Positions 36,028 through 47,830 of a DNA stretch of 64,000 nucleotides are shown in pieces. The notes under the pieces are model-generated. The model made no database searches and was not told the DNA's origin. It worked only from the letters and a program-made list of their open reading frames with translations. The stretch comes from Schistosoma haematobium (taxonomy: Eukaryota; Platyhelminthes; Trematoda; Strigeidida; Schistosomatidae), in the NCBI RefSeq assembly GCF_000699445.3, contig NC_067198.1, positions 42,711,691 through 42,775,690 on the forward strand, in the 5' to 3' direction. The translations under genes were made by a program, and so were the position numbers. Within the stretch, counting starts at the first letter, position 1; each line of letters starts with the position of its first letter.

Positions 36028-37896
36028 ATATCATAACTCTTTAAATATAAATCCTTATCTTTAAAAGTAGAATATCAATCTATTTTATTCACTTCCATGC
36101 TTACTTATTGGATTGTCAAAAAAACAAATGAAATTTACAAGAACTTTCGTTTAAATTTGAACGAATAGTTTCATAATAGTCGAAATATATTGACACATTA
36201 AATGAAAATACTCAAGTTTGGCGCCAAAAAAAACATTTACCACAAAGTTAAACAATGTACTTCCAGGTTTTCCATGGTGGTCTAGCTTCCATTGACTCAT
36301 TATTTTAATAATTGAAATGTGGAATTGTTTATTAAAGTCTTAAGACATATGTTCATTGTTTTGTTATTGTTGTTACTGTTGTTGTTGTTGTCTTTGTTAT
36401 TGTTGTTATGTCAATACAACTAAAGAGATGATCAACAATAACTATTTAGTAGTTGTTATTTGATAAGAGGTCATATGAAAAAACCCGCTTTCATTATTTC
36501 AATCTAACAATTTGACAATTATTTTGTTAAAAAAAACAACTCATATTAACCAGAGTGAGTTATAAAAAGTGATAACAAAACTACAAACACTAGTTAACAT
36601 TTATTGATTGACAGAAGGATTTACTTTGTAACGATAGGGAAAGTTATTTTTTAAAATGCCTTCCTACCTCCCTCCCTCTCCCTCTCTCTCTCTCTCACAC
36701 ATACACATACTCTCACTCACTCTCAATTTCTCCTGTTATTTAATTGGATACTCAGAAAAGTGACATTAACATTGACAACTGAATTAATAATTGAAATTTT
36801 TTATTTAAATAAATAAATAAATAAATAAATAAACAAACAATAAGAGCACTGATATTTATACTCGCATGGATGAACAGATGCTTGGGTGGTCATTCAGTGG
36901 TCTTTCTCTTTCATTATACACTTTGTAATACAATGTATTGTATTCTCATGAATAATAATTTTTTTTTAAAATTTATTTAAAGGACTTAACTCATCAAAAT
37001 GTAAAATATTTTTTTCTAAGAGAATTATTATATCTACCTTTCAAAAGACTATTGAATTCCCAGGGAATATAGGCACATGTAGTATATGCATATAAATGAG
37101 ATGAATAGTAGTTAACATAGAAGATGACTGACATATTATTGTTCTCTAAAGTGTATTTATATAAATATCTATTTATATGCATTCTTATCCTCTTTCTTTT
37201 ATTCAACCGGCGATATATATATATATATATACCCCAGTGAGTTATTGTTCTTAAATCGATAGATAAAGATAGCTGTATTTTATCAACAATGGATTAGTTT
37301 AAGTAGATTTTCATTCTGAATCGATGCCAGTTGAAGAAATTTTGATGAAGTAAAGCATTGAACAGTTGTTCCATTCTAGACAATGACTCTTCAAATGGGG
37401 GAGGGTGATGGATTGATCGGAGATTAATTTTAGAATCTTCAAACTACTGATGTGAAATAAAATGGTTCAAATTTCTAACTTCAAGTATTCCTCAATATAG
37501 CTAGAAATTATCTAAAAGTATTGATAGATACATAGGTGAACTTCATTAGCTACGGGATCTTAACAAAATTTAAGGAGTTCACCTTAAAGTCATTTAAGAG
37601 TGATTATAGATTGAATATATGATCAGGAGTTTTTGTGAGACTAGTTTATGCTGAAATCAATTTTCCTTAGGAATTATGAAAAGTTTATTACCTTAAAGAT
37701 ATTTAAGTATGAGTAAATGTTGCTTGTTTCAGTTTATACAGTTAAACATAATGAGTAGTTGTCTACTTTAAAAGTAATAGATATTGTCAATGAAGTAGAT
37801 TGGGGAACTAATAGTATGTGGTATTATAGTTGTATTTCACATATTTCATTATGAATACGTTTTTATGGTTACTTTAGTATAAAATAGTTCTCAACT
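36028..37896. other. No gene; SINE tail fragment and simple repeats
   Basis: 36264-36325 is a tail-only fragment of the hammerhead SINE (CCAGGTTTTCCATGGTGG). TTG-rich repeats lie at about 36360-36405, CT/AC-rich sequence at 36670-36725, an AAAT run at about 36806-36835 and a TA run near 37213-37230. Confidence 0.6.
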
Positions 37897-37909
37897 AGTC
37901 AGACAATTG

Positions 37910-38283
37910 GGAGGCGAAATCCGACTTACACGTCCGCGTCGCGCCTCCTGGATAGTGGGACGAATGACTCATGAACTAACGTGAGCGGTAACCCGGGTGG
38001 CGGAGACCGGGTTAATCACCCACTCTTACCAATACCCACCAATCGATTATGAAACCCACAGAGAAACATAGTATAATTACATTTGGAATGGGAAACGACA
38101 AAAAACTTTTTTCGAAAGTGGTGCATGTATCATATGGAGTTGCTTGTCACCAGGCAAACTCCAAAGGATTGCAGAAACAACTATTCTAGCCTTGGTAGTT
38201 GTGACGTGCTTCGTTGTGGCCTGTTTCTCTCTAGAAGGGCCTAATAGGCTTCACTAACTTGTTTGGCTGGAAGGGGGAAGGGG
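37910..38283 (+). mobile_element. 374-bp retroposon with 13-bp target duplication
   Basis: Flanked by exact AGTCAGACAATTG copies at 37897-37909 and 38284-38296. Its first bases, GGAGGCG, pair with CGCCTCC 25 bases further on. A second strong hairpin has arms AACCCGG/CCGGGTT at about 37990-38013. There is no A tail; the plus-strand end is GAAGGGGGAAGGGG. No coding potential. I do not recognise the family; strand assigned from the structured end. Confidence 0.7.
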
Positions 38284-38519
38284 AGTCAGACAATTGTTTA
38301 AGTGATTTCCTCAATGTGGTTTTTATGGTGTTAAGAGCCAAACACTACTGTAAAGATATTAACAAACATGTAATAATACCATTTGAACCCAACTTTATCT
38401 ACTTAATTGAGTTTTATCAAATTACCCTATCACCTTTTATGTTCGAAGCAAATACTTTTGGTTGTTTATGGGTAAATGTTAAAATGACTTTTAAGAAGCT
38501 AATATTAGTTTAATTATTT

Positions 38520-39172
38520 AAACATCTAACTCCACATGTAGCTCTTCTAGGGTTACTGCCGGTCCCAAGCCCACACAAAGGAGAAGAAAAGGGCATGTAA
38601 TCAGCCACCCCATCCTGTAGAAAACAACCTTGCAAAAAAAGCGTTAACCAGAAGAAAACTATTTAAACCATTTAAACTTTGCTGTGGAAGTTAAAGGATC
38701 TTCATTCAGAAGAATTATGACGCCTCATAGTGAAAGCTGAGATACTTCGGAAGTCACGATACCGATGTCCCTTCTTACAACCAGAACAATAATTAATATA
38801 GGTACATGGAATGTCCAGAGAATGTAGGAGACCGAGCGAACTTATCAAACAGCTGTGGAAATGAAGAGATACAACTTGACGATGATTTAAATCAGAAAAA
38901 CTCATCAGACCCAGACTAAACAGAAAAGTATAAATACAGGAGAGATGCTGCTGTACTCTGGTCACGAGGAAGAAAATGCTCCACACACTCAGGGAGTTGC
39001 ACTGATGCTGTTAAAAAGCACGTAATACACTTGTAGGATGGGAATCCCATAGATTCAGAATCATCAAAGCATCTTTCAAAACAAAGAAGGAAGGGGTCAC
39101 AGTCAATGTTATCCAGCACTATGCATCCACCAATGATGGCAATTATGACGATAAACATCAGTTCTTGTGAAA
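38520..39172 (+). mobile_element. LINE-B 5' fragment with endonuclease start
   Basis: The 5' leader (GGTCCCAAGCCC... as at 54368 and 56945) is followed by an endonuclease reading: I-N-I-G-T-W-N-V-Q-R-M near 38796, then E-M-L-L-Y-S-G-H-E-E-E-N-A-P-H-T-Q-G-V-A-L-M-L, I-I-K-A-S-F-K-T-K-K-E-G-V and a Q-x-Y-A-x-T-N-D block. It stops at about 39172 where SINE sequence begins, so the 3' part is missing. Confidence 0.8.
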
Positions 39173-39175
39173 AGG

Positions 39176-39430
39176 CTTGATCTTCAGACCACTGAGCTGT
39201 GATCCAACGGTGTTAATCTCTAACTTCAACTAATAAACGGTATTCGGCGACCATCATCTATCGTCTTCGGTGGATAACTGCCTCACATACAACACAGCTG
39301 AAGTTCACTGGTCACAGCTTCTCACTAAAACTCTAAGAATTGCCTCTCCAAGCTAATCACTATCGAGCACATGATAATTATTAGTATAGGACTGTCGAGA
39401 TTGTTCAATTTCATTGAAATCATGAACCAT
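39176..39430 (-). mobile_element. Hammerhead SINE, leader part
   Basis: On the minus strand this is the segment found upstream of the tRNA-like head in longer copies: CATTAACACCGTTGGAT-type sequence, the GACCAGTG-containing block and the CTCACTAGTG-like block. The tRNA-like head is only just entered at 39176-39215. Confidence 0.6.
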
Positions 39431-39600
39431 TCATGATTCCGGTTCAGTGATTTAGAGACCGAATGTCGTGAGTCCGAGTCCCACGTGTGGGATCGTGTAT
39501 GCGCACTGTCACAGTGTCCCATACTAGGATGAAATGATCGTCCAGTGCTTCCATATTTTCAATGGTGGCCTAACACTGATCGGTTCATTATTTCAATGAA
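39430..39600 (+). mobile_element. Hammerhead SINE, degenerate core
   Basis: tRNA-like head with GGTTCAGTG, then the hammerhead region at about 39497-39550. Stem I (GCACTG / CAGTGC) is intact, but the core reads CTGTCACAGTG instead of C-U-G-A-N-G-A and the downstream box is GATGAAAT. Predicted inactive. Confidence 0.7.
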
Positions 39601-40317
39601 TTTCAACAATCTTCTCAACCCTATACTGAATAAGGCGTGTTGTTAGATAGAGGTAAGTGATAAAAAGAGCTGGTTGAATAATATTTCAGGCTTGTTGACA
39701 TTTATCAATAAAAAATTCTGAATGAAAGCAATACTCTTTGTGCGATTAGAATCCATGTCATCTAGTACCACTAGCAGAAACGCTTTAATTAAGTTGTTCA
39801 GGTCGTAGCTGATCTTTTATGGACAAAGAGATTTACACTGATTGATCACTGAGTAACAAACAATGTTATTGGTAGAGTTTGTAACCGGGATACGAAATGA
39901 AATAGGTTATATATCCAGAATTGGGTCCTTTAATATTGTACATGTGTTATGTTGTAGAATTTCAACTGGCAACAAACTTATGTTCATCATCTAACACGAA
40001 AAATTCCATGTCAAGTCACTTAGCCTGATAGCCATATTACAAATTGATCGATAGAATCCAATCAATATTAGATATGAGACAAATATAATATTTTTTACTA
40101 GTTAGTGATCAGTTAACGTATATATCTAAGTGATTGGTTAATGGTGAAGTAATTATTTTAAATACTGTTTCCATTGTCGATTAATATAAGTTCCAAATAT
40201 ATGTTTCTTGTTTCCTCTTGTACATCATCATTAATTTAAGGAATGACCTGAGCAAATATTAATAAAATAGTAATTTATATATAGTATACATTTGTTATCA
40301 TCCAGAAGATACAGGTG

Positions 40318-40683
40318 TTTATTAACAGTTGTCTACGCAAAATACTTCGGATCCGTTGGCCAGACACTGTCAACAACAGCCTACTACGGGAAAGAACAAA
40401 CCAGATCCCAGCGGAGGGAGAAATCAGGAAGAAGCGCTGGAAGTGAATGGAACACACACTGAGGAAAGTACCCAACTGCATCACAAGGCAAGCACTCACA
40501 TGGAATCCTCAAGGCCAAAGGAAAAGCGGAAGACCAAAGAACACATTACGTCGAGAAATGGAGACAGACATGAGAAAAATGAACAAAAATTGGATAGAAC
40601 TGTAAAGGAAGACCCAGGACAGAGTGGGTTGGGGAATGCTGGCCGGTGGCTTATGGTTCATCGGGAGTAACAGGCGTAAGAAA
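40318..40683 (+). mobile_element. LINE-B 3' fragment, 5'-truncated
   Basis: Homologous to the 3' end of the RTE copy at 7003-7400 read from its minus strand: [18 protein letters not shown] in a shifted frame, E-E-I-R-K-K-R-W-K, then G-S-N-R-R-K and the GTAACAGGCGTAAG end. 5'-truncated, as is usual for LINE insertions. Confidence 0.85.
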
Positions 40684-41904
40684 AAAAGTAGTAAAATACA
40701 TTTGTTCTTTACAAACCTCATTTATTTTAATCCAGTTGATCGCAGCGAAAAACAAGCTATTTTTAATGCAATAATGAATGTTTTAAGATTTCTGTTCATT
40801 AATTTCAACCGACTGATATCAAACTTGAAGGTATTATTTTGACAAGCTCACTGATAATCAACGTGTAGAAAGTGATTTTTAGTGGCCTGGAATCTGACTT
40901 CATTTAGATTGTATACATGATTGATGTCAAAATAAACATACTGGCTATCCTCATATATAAATGTCGACTTAATCCGTTCTAGTCAATAATTGGATTAAAT
41001 AAATCAAATACGAGGATGAATTTCAGATACGTATATTTCATACAATCATCTATCCAGACAAAAAATCAGAGAAGTGAAGAGAAGAGAGCGAAGCGAAATG
41101 ACGCGCAGTAAAGAAGGCGTGTGAGCCAACTCCCATTTAATCAAGCGTTAGTCGATATTTATAATCACGGAAAAAGTAAGTTACAGACATGTGGTGAGTA
41201 GGATAAGATGTAAACACACATAAGCTCATATCAAAAGTAAGGGTTGATAAGTGAATAATTAACAAGGTCAAAATGTGACTCAAGAAGAATGGATAAATTG
41301 ACCTATCCACAAGCTAAAACAAGGTATATAGGCTTAACATAGTAACATATACTACAAATTCTAGAATTCTAGTAAGAAGTCGTAACCACTATAGTTCAAT
41401 CGTGTAGTATGTTAGGCTGTTATTCACCAAAGACAAAGACGGTTACTTAAAGTTGCGAATGGGATGTCGATTCATTCGTCCAAAAGTTAGGCGTTCGCAC
41501 ATAAAACCGAAGATCTCTGGTTCGATCTTTAGTACAGTATTGGATGCATACTGTTGAAAAGTTCATATTACTAAGATGAAATATCCGTCCAATATTTATT
41601 AGTTTACAACTTATGTCGTACATATTTCGGTTTATGAATATCAATAACACTCAATGATATCCACAAAGTAAACTTTTGTACATCCAAAAGTTTCAATAAA
41701 AAACCATTTTAAGTTTCTTTTAGTAATAAAATTACAATCAGATTTCAATAGTGAAAACAGAAGAATTTTATCATACAGTGTAAATACATGTTGTTGAATA
41801 TTTCTCATCTTCTACATTTTACATTATCTTCTTATCATATACACAAATTGAATTTTCATTATTGAGATCTAATTGTTCTTCAATGATTAATTAAAACATA
41901 ATAT

Positions 41905-42110
41905 GATTTTTAATAGTTAAGATCATGAGTCAATTAAAACTAGACCAGCATGAAAAACCTGGAAGCAATGAATGGTTGTTTCGTCCAATTGTTGGACTCC
42001 TCAACAGTACGCATCCACGACTCCGCCTCGTAAGATTCGAACTCAGGACCTATCAGTCTCGTGCACTCGCGCGAGCGAGCAACCTTCAACTGACTCATGA
42101 TTTCAACTAT
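41905..42110 (-). mobile_element. Hammerhead SINE, one core substitution
   Basis: The minus strand has tRNA-like box B GAGTTCGAATC and a hammerhead at about 42020-41965. The core is TTGAGGA (C to T at the first core position) and GAAA is intact. Stem II is lengthened to a perfect 6-bp stem (GTCCAA/TTGGAC). Stem I has decayed. Confidence 0.75.
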
Positions 42111-42254
42111 TAAAATTACTAATAACATCCACAAAATCCCCTTCTGATAATATTATTTATCATTAAAATTATCAAGCTTATTATTAATTGAATATTAAAC
42201 ACTGGTTAATGCTTTGTTTGTTGTTTATACATTCTTTCAAATTCCTGTTTATGT

Positions 42255-42315
42255 AGAACAGCAGGTTGGTCGTCAGACGATTCTCCATTGAGAGTAACAG
42301 GCGTAAGTAAACAAT
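42255..42315 (+). mobile_element. LINE-B extreme 3' tip
   Basis: GAGAGTAACAGGCGTAAGTAA matches the RTE 3' end. Only about 50 bases remain. Confidence 0.6.
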
Positions 42316-42584
42316 TAAGTAAGAACAGCAGGATTACATTTTAAAGATACCTAAGAAAAGATAACAATTTTGAATATAGATTGAGAAAAAAAAGCAAGTA
42401 GTATATAACACAAGTGTTTAAAGTGAAAGCGAAAAGAAGAAGAAGAAATGACGCAAAACAATGGAGAATAAATGTTTTCTTAATTCGTTGTTTCATTATT
42501 AAATAATTGATGTAGTTATCAAGATTGTTACTGTTTCATAATAGATATATCTTCTGTGGAATATCTTGTTAAATACTGTTATAT

Positions 42585-42865
42585 TATAGTGAACGAGAAA
42601 TCAGATGGAGAAGATCAATATATTGTTTAATGAATAATTACAGTGTTTTAATAAATTATGAAACCCATGCATGGGATACTTCATTTGTCTATCTTCTGTC
42701 AGTTGTCCATTACATTCTTCATAGCTCTTTTAATTCTCAATTCCTTTATGTTTCTCCTTCTGTTTTCTTCAATTTGATCTTATCAACCGTTTTCTGCCAG
42801 ACATTCCGCTTCTGATTGGTGTTATATACTACTTACATCGATAGACATAAGTAGCATACACCAAA
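42585..42865 (+). mobile_element. Solo-LTR-like element, family 1
   Basis: 281 bp from TATAGTGAACGAGAA to CATACACCAAA, with near-duplicated flanks ATAT (42581-42584) and ATAC (42866-42869). The inner hairpin CTACTTA...TAAGTAG lies near 42826-42853. Confidence 0.7.
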
Positions 42866-43109
42866 ATACTACTGATAGCAAGAAAATGTTAAGAGAAATT
42901 TAATAAAGATTAAGGTAGGTAGAAATAATTCTTTTAAAAAAGTGTAACAATTAATGGCTATTTGTTGAGAAGATCGATCATCATAACTTTACGTTGGTTA
43001 AGAAAATGTTCAAGATCGCCTGTTTCATTTTTTGTCCGAGGAGATTTAGAAATGTAAATTGAACCATAAATGGAAATTTCATTAAAATCACAAAATGATC
43101 AATGTTGAA

Positions 43110-43320
43110 CCACGATCAAAAATCTGGAAACACTGGATGGAGGTTTCGTCTCATAATGGAACTCCTCGACAATACGTATACGCGATCCCACACGTGGGAC
43201 TCGGACCCGTGACCTTTGGTATTGTGTGGACGCTTAACTTTTAGACCACTGAGTCGTGTTCCAACGGTGTTAATGTCTAACTGTATTCAATCCATGATGT
43301 TGCGCGACCATCTATAGATG
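43110..43320 (-). mobile_element. Hammerhead SINE, decayed
   Basis: The minus strand shows the head-to-tail order tRNA-like part, hammerhead remnant (TCGAGGAG core, GACGAAAC) and tail. Two core bases are changed, and stem II is partly lost. Confidence 0.6.
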
Positions 43321-44253
43321 ATGAACACATATTAATGACAGGTTTTAATTTAGATGGTTGAAAGTTATAGCCCGTTATCATATCGAACTAGATTGTTTAT
43401 TGATAGATAGTTGAAGGTAGCCAATAAGAAACTTCTGGTTGTATACCCGCTGACACTCGTTAGCTAGTCATCCACGCAATCTTGGGGGGGGGGCGGACCC
43501 CGGTTGTTATATTTGAACCCGAATCTCACAGCCTTACAGTCTAGGATGGGCCTTAGTTGATCCCTTGTATGACAGATATATTTGCACAGACAAGTGATCA
43601 GCATTAGGAAACACCGATTACTTCAAGGTTGGATCAATTGTGAATTCATCTCAATCCTATAGGAGGTCAGTTTCGGCACACATAACTCAGTGGTAATGTC
43701 TGTGACTGAGAAGCTGACTAAGACAAGATCAAACCTCATAACAAGCACCAGTTACTTCAACGTTACATTTACAACTTGCTAACCAGTGCCAGTTAACATG
43801 AAATCTGAGTCCAGGGTTTATTATCAATTACCTCCAACTAATACCTTATTTCAACGCAGTAGTTGACTGATATCATGTTTTCAGTCGTAACAAAATATTG
43901 GTCTTTTATCCTGTGGTCCTTAATAGTTACGTCGTTAAAGTAAGAGAGATAGGTTTACCTACTGATTTCATCGAATCATTATTCATTATATCATAGTAAA
44001 AGCGACATTGAAATACTGAAGCTAAAAAAATTACATTGATTATTACTGAACGACCAATATTTTTTAATTGAGCAAAGTGGACTAGAATATGGCTGTTAAT
44101 CATTCATTAGGATGATCTATGATAGCATATAAACTAACCAATGATCGAAAGAAGTTGACTAACCACATACTTAGTAATATTATAGTACAATTTTCATATG
44201 AGTGAGGATTACAGTCCAACTGTTAACTGAATAACTCTACACTGAACTACTAT

Positions 44254-44540
44254 TGTGGTGTGCACTACTTATTGTGACAGATATAAGTAGTATGTAGCTA
44301 AAATTGAAAGTAGAATACTTATAGGCAGAAGAGTGAAATAAAAAGAAATAGAAGGAAATTCAAAGAGCAATTGGAATAATAACAAGATTGAAAGAATAAT
44401 GAAGTATATAAAGGAAAAATGAAGGAAAATATACAAATGGTGTATAGTTAATGTATGATTTTCATATTTTATAAACAAACTGTGTAATTTAGCGTAAAAC
44501 GTTAAAATGGGTTTTCATCACCGTGTCTTCGTTCACTACC
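44254..44540 (-). mobile_element. Solo-LTR-like element, family 1, diverged
   Basis: About 287 bp. The minus strand begins GGTAGTGAACGAAGACACGG and ends GTGCACACCACA. No target duplication is evident; the hairpin is present in altered form. Confidence 0.65.
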
Positions 44541-44654
44541 TTAGTAATATAAATTAATATTACCATCTAACTAGTAGATATATAAGTTTAAAAATGAAAT
44601 TCTCAGACATCAGCCACTTAGACTCATGAATTGGTTGAGGTTAGACATTAACAC

Positions 44655-44850
44655 TCTTGGATGCCAACTCAGTAATCTAGAGGTTATGCGTTCGCGCGCA
44701 AGACTGAGGGACCTGAGTTCGAATCTAACGAGCGGGATCGTGGGTGCGCACAGCTGAGGAGCCCCACAATAGGACGAAACGGACGTCCAGTGCTTTCAGG
44801 TTTTCAATGGTAATCTAACATCAATCAGTCCATGATCTCAATCAAAAGTA
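44655..44850 (+). mobile_element. Hammerhead SINE with intact core
   Basis: tRNA-like head with box B GAGTTCGAATC, then a hammerhead at 44746-44796: core CTGAGGA (44754-44760), GAAA, stem III ACG-GA-CGT. Stem II has one mismatch (GCCC/GGAC) and stem I one (GCACAG/CAGTGC). Tail GGTTTTCAATGG follows. The core is compatible with cleavage after GTC. Confidence 0.75.
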
Positions 44851-44934
44851 TGTTAAACTTTTAACCGAAGATAATGAAAAAACAACCTGACATTTGAGTA
44901 AGCTGATTGGAATACATGATTTTATCAGTTATTG

Positions 44935-45015
44935 TATCAAAAAGACCCTTCTCCTTTATCCGGGCTTAGGACCGACAATAGATTCAAAGGGGCTCCAAGA
45001 AGAGTTGGACACTTC
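44935..45015 (-). mobile_element. LINE-B 5'-leader fragment
   Basis: The minus strand reads CTTGGAGCCCCTTTG...GGTCCTAAGCCCGGATAAAG, matching the 5' leader of LINE-B at 54370-54430. Nothing downstream of the leader is present. Confidence 0.6.
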
Positions 45016-45423
45016 TTATACCATTATTATTATTGGGTTATTTCAAGCTACAAATAATTTTTTCGACTGGATCAAGTACCTGAGTTCTATAACTTGGCAT
45101 ATCAACAAAAGCAGAAATTAAATAATAACGTATTAAAAAAATAATTGTGTGAGAATAGCTATTCCATACTGTAAAACCACTGATGTCGAAAATGTAGACC
45201 ATTAAGCAATTATTCAGTAGTTTACTAAGTATCACATTAACATTTAATTCAATTTTGTATATTATTCCAAGGGTATACTATTGTTATCTTAGACTCGGAC
45301 GAAATAGTCGTGGACTGTACTTTAGCTTTTTATTAATCTCTACTTGTTTTTACTTAACATTTTATTATTCTTTACGTAAAAATGGTTCATGAATAAAACG
45401 TAAAATTGTATTTACTCAAATGG

Positions 45424-45600
45424 ATAGTGGCTAGCAGTGGAATCCAGGACGCGCGTTTCGCCCTATCTTGTACTCGTCAGCTGGATGTACCTGCATCTCA
45501 GAGTTGATGTTAAGTCTGGGACTCAAACCCATAGCCATTCGCTTCGAAAGCCACCGCGTTATCCACTCAGCTACTGAGTCCTGACTGGTCAATTGCAGTC
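45424..45600 (-). mobile_element. Sm-alpha-type hammerhead SINE
   Basis: The minus strand has box A TAGCTGAGTGG and box B GGGTTTGAGTCC, followed by the hammerhead at 45490-45440. Matches the layout of the schistosome Sm-alpha repeat family. Borders not exact. Confidence 0.8.
45440..45490 (-). ncRNA. Hammerhead ribozyme, intact catalytic core (Sm-alpha stem I)
   Basis: The minus strand has stem I ACATCCAG with CTGGAT, core CTGACGA (45480-45474), GAAA (45459-45456), minimal stem III ACG-CG-CGT and a GTC cleavage triplet. All core positions fit the hammerhead consensus. Stem II is weakened (GTAC facing GGGC). Short stem III is normal in Sm-alpha ribozymes, which are known to work well as dimers or with tertiary contacts. 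Confidence 0.82.
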
Positions 45601-45834
45601 TTTAACCTCAATAGGAAGATACAAGCAAAGCAATACCAAGTGAATTTGTATATACTCAGTTATAGATTACTCTTTTGATTATTATAAACGTTTATGCTGT
45701 TAAGAATTTTATTATTTTGTGATGTAATACTAATTCAACTGTATTATGGATTATGTAAAATCTATATGAAGCCTATTTCATGCAAAATTCTCAAGAGAAT
45801 AATAAAATATCTCTGACCATTTTGTCTATATATA

Positions 45835-46102
45835 TACAATGAACAAAGACTTAATGGGACAATTGTTTAACTGCTTTCATAAAATATGAGAACCGTATAT
45901 TAAGTACTTAATTTTAACATTATCTATCTATTGTCTCTTACGAAATTCATTGTGCTTTCACTTCTGTTGTTATTGCAGTTATTTTCTATATATATTCCTG
46001 TTCACTTCAATTTGATCTTCTCAGCCATCTGTTATCAGGCATTCCACTTCTGATTGGTGTCACATACTAATTAAATTTGTTAACATGATTAGCATATCAC
46101 AC
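45835..46102 (+). mobile_element. Solo-LTR-like element, family 1, diverged
   Basis: Starts near TACAATGAACAAAGACTT and shares the GGACAAT and GAGAACC...TATATTAAG blocks with relatives. Ends near AGCATATCACAC. The hairpin has decayed and no target duplication is seen. Confidence 0.55.
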
Positions 46103-46109
46103 GTATAGA

Positions 46110-46300
46110 TTGCCTTATAAAACAAGTTGGTTAAGCGCCTGGCGCGAAACTGATAGGTCCTGAGTTCGAATCTCGCGGGGTGCGGGATCGTAGATGCGCA
46201 CTGCTGAGGAGTTCCGTACTAGGACGAAACGGCCGTCCGGAGCTTCCAGGTTTTCCATGATGGTCTAGCTTCAATCGACTCATGATTTCAACCAGTAAAA
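46110..46300 (+). mobile_element. Hammerhead SINE with intact core
   Basis: tRNA-like head truncated at its 5' side (GGTTAAGCGCC), box B GAGTTCGAATC, hammerhead at 46196-46246, tail CCAGGTTTTCCATGATGG. It directly follows the LTR-like element ending at 46102. Confidence 0.8.
46196..46246 (+). ncRNA. Hammerhead ribozyme, intact core
   Basis: Core CTGAGGA (46204-46210), stem II GTTC/GGAC with one G-U pair, GAAA (46226-46229), stem III ACG-GC-CGT, cleavage site GTC. Stem I GCACTG faces CGGAGC with one mismatch and one wobble. Confidence 0.75.
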
Positions 46301-46487
46301 AGCCTTTGATGAATATTACTTGAAGTGTTTATAACAACCAATACATTATTTTCATCAAAAAGAGATAAACTGACTTTTAGGGATACCATTTTTTTGACAC
46401 GACGAATTTCACATTTTGAATTGATTTCTTGAATGTGTTAAACTTTCGGATCCAAAGTTATGTTGAAAAGATGGTTAAAGATAGTAG

Positions 46488-46660
46488 ATAGGAAAGCCGG
46501 GACCTAGGTTTCATGCTATTTAATACTCATCAGTAAATTGTTTCTGTGATCTTGAGGGAACTGATGTTTCCTGATTGATTCAATCCCGTGTCATCCAGTC
46601 TCACAGTGTTAAGTGTTAATATCACTGAGGAGTTCTAAACTAGAACGAACATCCTTAAAA
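46488..46660. mobile_element. Two decayed hammerhead SINE pieces
   Basis: On the minus strand at about 46535-46490 a CTGATGA core with GAAA and AGGTCC remains, stem II eroded. On the plus strand at about 46620-46655 CTGAGGA is followed by a perfect stem GTTCTA/TAGAAC, but the second core box is GAAC instead of GAAA. Confidence 0.5.
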
Positions 46661-47329
46661 GATTAATCATGGTATGGTTATTACATGAACTATTTTGAAA
46701 AAATTTGTTGTTACTCTAACTTTAGTTAACCTTTTCCATAAACATGAAATAGAATATTATGTAGACATGAATACCTGCAATGACTAAATGTTAGATCCGC
46801 GTCGCTCATTCCTCATACTTAAAAACAAAAACAAAAAAAAGCAAGGAACCATCGTAATTCCCACGACATCAAATAAGAACACAGAAACTGGTACAAGTGA
46901 GAGATTTATGAAGTCCAACACATAGCGACGACCCTATAGATTTCATTGGAAATAATCCAAATTACACTTATAATGAAGAACTCTACGAGTTTTCTTTAAA
47001 ATATGTATGACAGTTTTTTATTAGCCTGTTATACATATTGTTTTTATTGGTTATAAGAATCTAATCGATAAATTGTAGATTGTTTTCAGCACGTACTACA
47101 TGTGTGCTTTGATGTAACCAAGGCATAATTAACACCCTGTACCAATGTCCTCGCACAAAGATGTATGTAACATTTTGAAAGTGTTGATCACTGAACAGTC
47201 ATCTAATCGTTTCAATCTTCTATCTTAGTCAAATTGTGATTTATTGAAATTATTATGTAATGAATTCGCTTAATGTTGTTTACTTGTATCTTCCCATTGT
47301 TATTTAGGACTATAATTAATCAGTCTCAT

Positions 47330-47480
47330 ATTGGCATATGTGCATTCTATGAGGACTGCCTCGATATTGCCTTAGATTGAATCCAAGAGTGAATGTCAAC
47401 TCTGAGATGCAGGTACATCCAGATGACAAGTACAAAATAGGACGAAACGCGCGTCTTGGATTACACTGCTAGCCACTATT
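47330..47480 (+). mobile_element. Sm-alpha SINE, core mutated
   Basis: GATGCAGGTACATCCAG, then core ATGACAA, GACGAAACGCGCGTC and TTGGAT. Two core substitutions; stems I and III kept. Confidence 0.7.
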
Positions 47481-47649
47481 CATCTTTGTTAATAAAGCTT
47501 GTGATCTAAAGCAATATCGAGGCAGTCAGTACAGGATGCACATATGTCAATATGAGACTGATCATTTGCAGTCCTAAATAACAATGGGAAGATACAAGTA
47601 AACAACGTTAAGTGAATTTAAAACTTCACTCCATTGCACGAGCAGGTGG

Positions 47650-47830
47650 TTGTCAGGACTCAGTGGCTAAGTAGATAATGTGATGTCGTTTGAAGCGAAC
47701 GGTACTGGGTTCGAGTTCCATACTCAACATCAACTGTGAGATGCAGGTATATCCAGCTGACAAGTCCCATATAGGACGAAACGCGCGTCCTGGATTCCAC
47801 TGCTAGCCGCTATTCATCTTTTTATTATGT
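47650..47830 (+). mobile_element. Sm-alpha SINE with G-to-A core change
   Basis: Box A GGACTCAGTGGCTAAG, box B GGGTTCGAGTTCC, hammerhead at 47748-47797. Stem I ATCCAG/CTGGAT is perfect, stem II GTCC/GGAC perfect, stem III ACG-CG-CGT, GAAA intact. The core is CTGACAA, with A at the conserved second G. The change should nearly abolish activity although every helix is kept. Confidence 0.82.
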
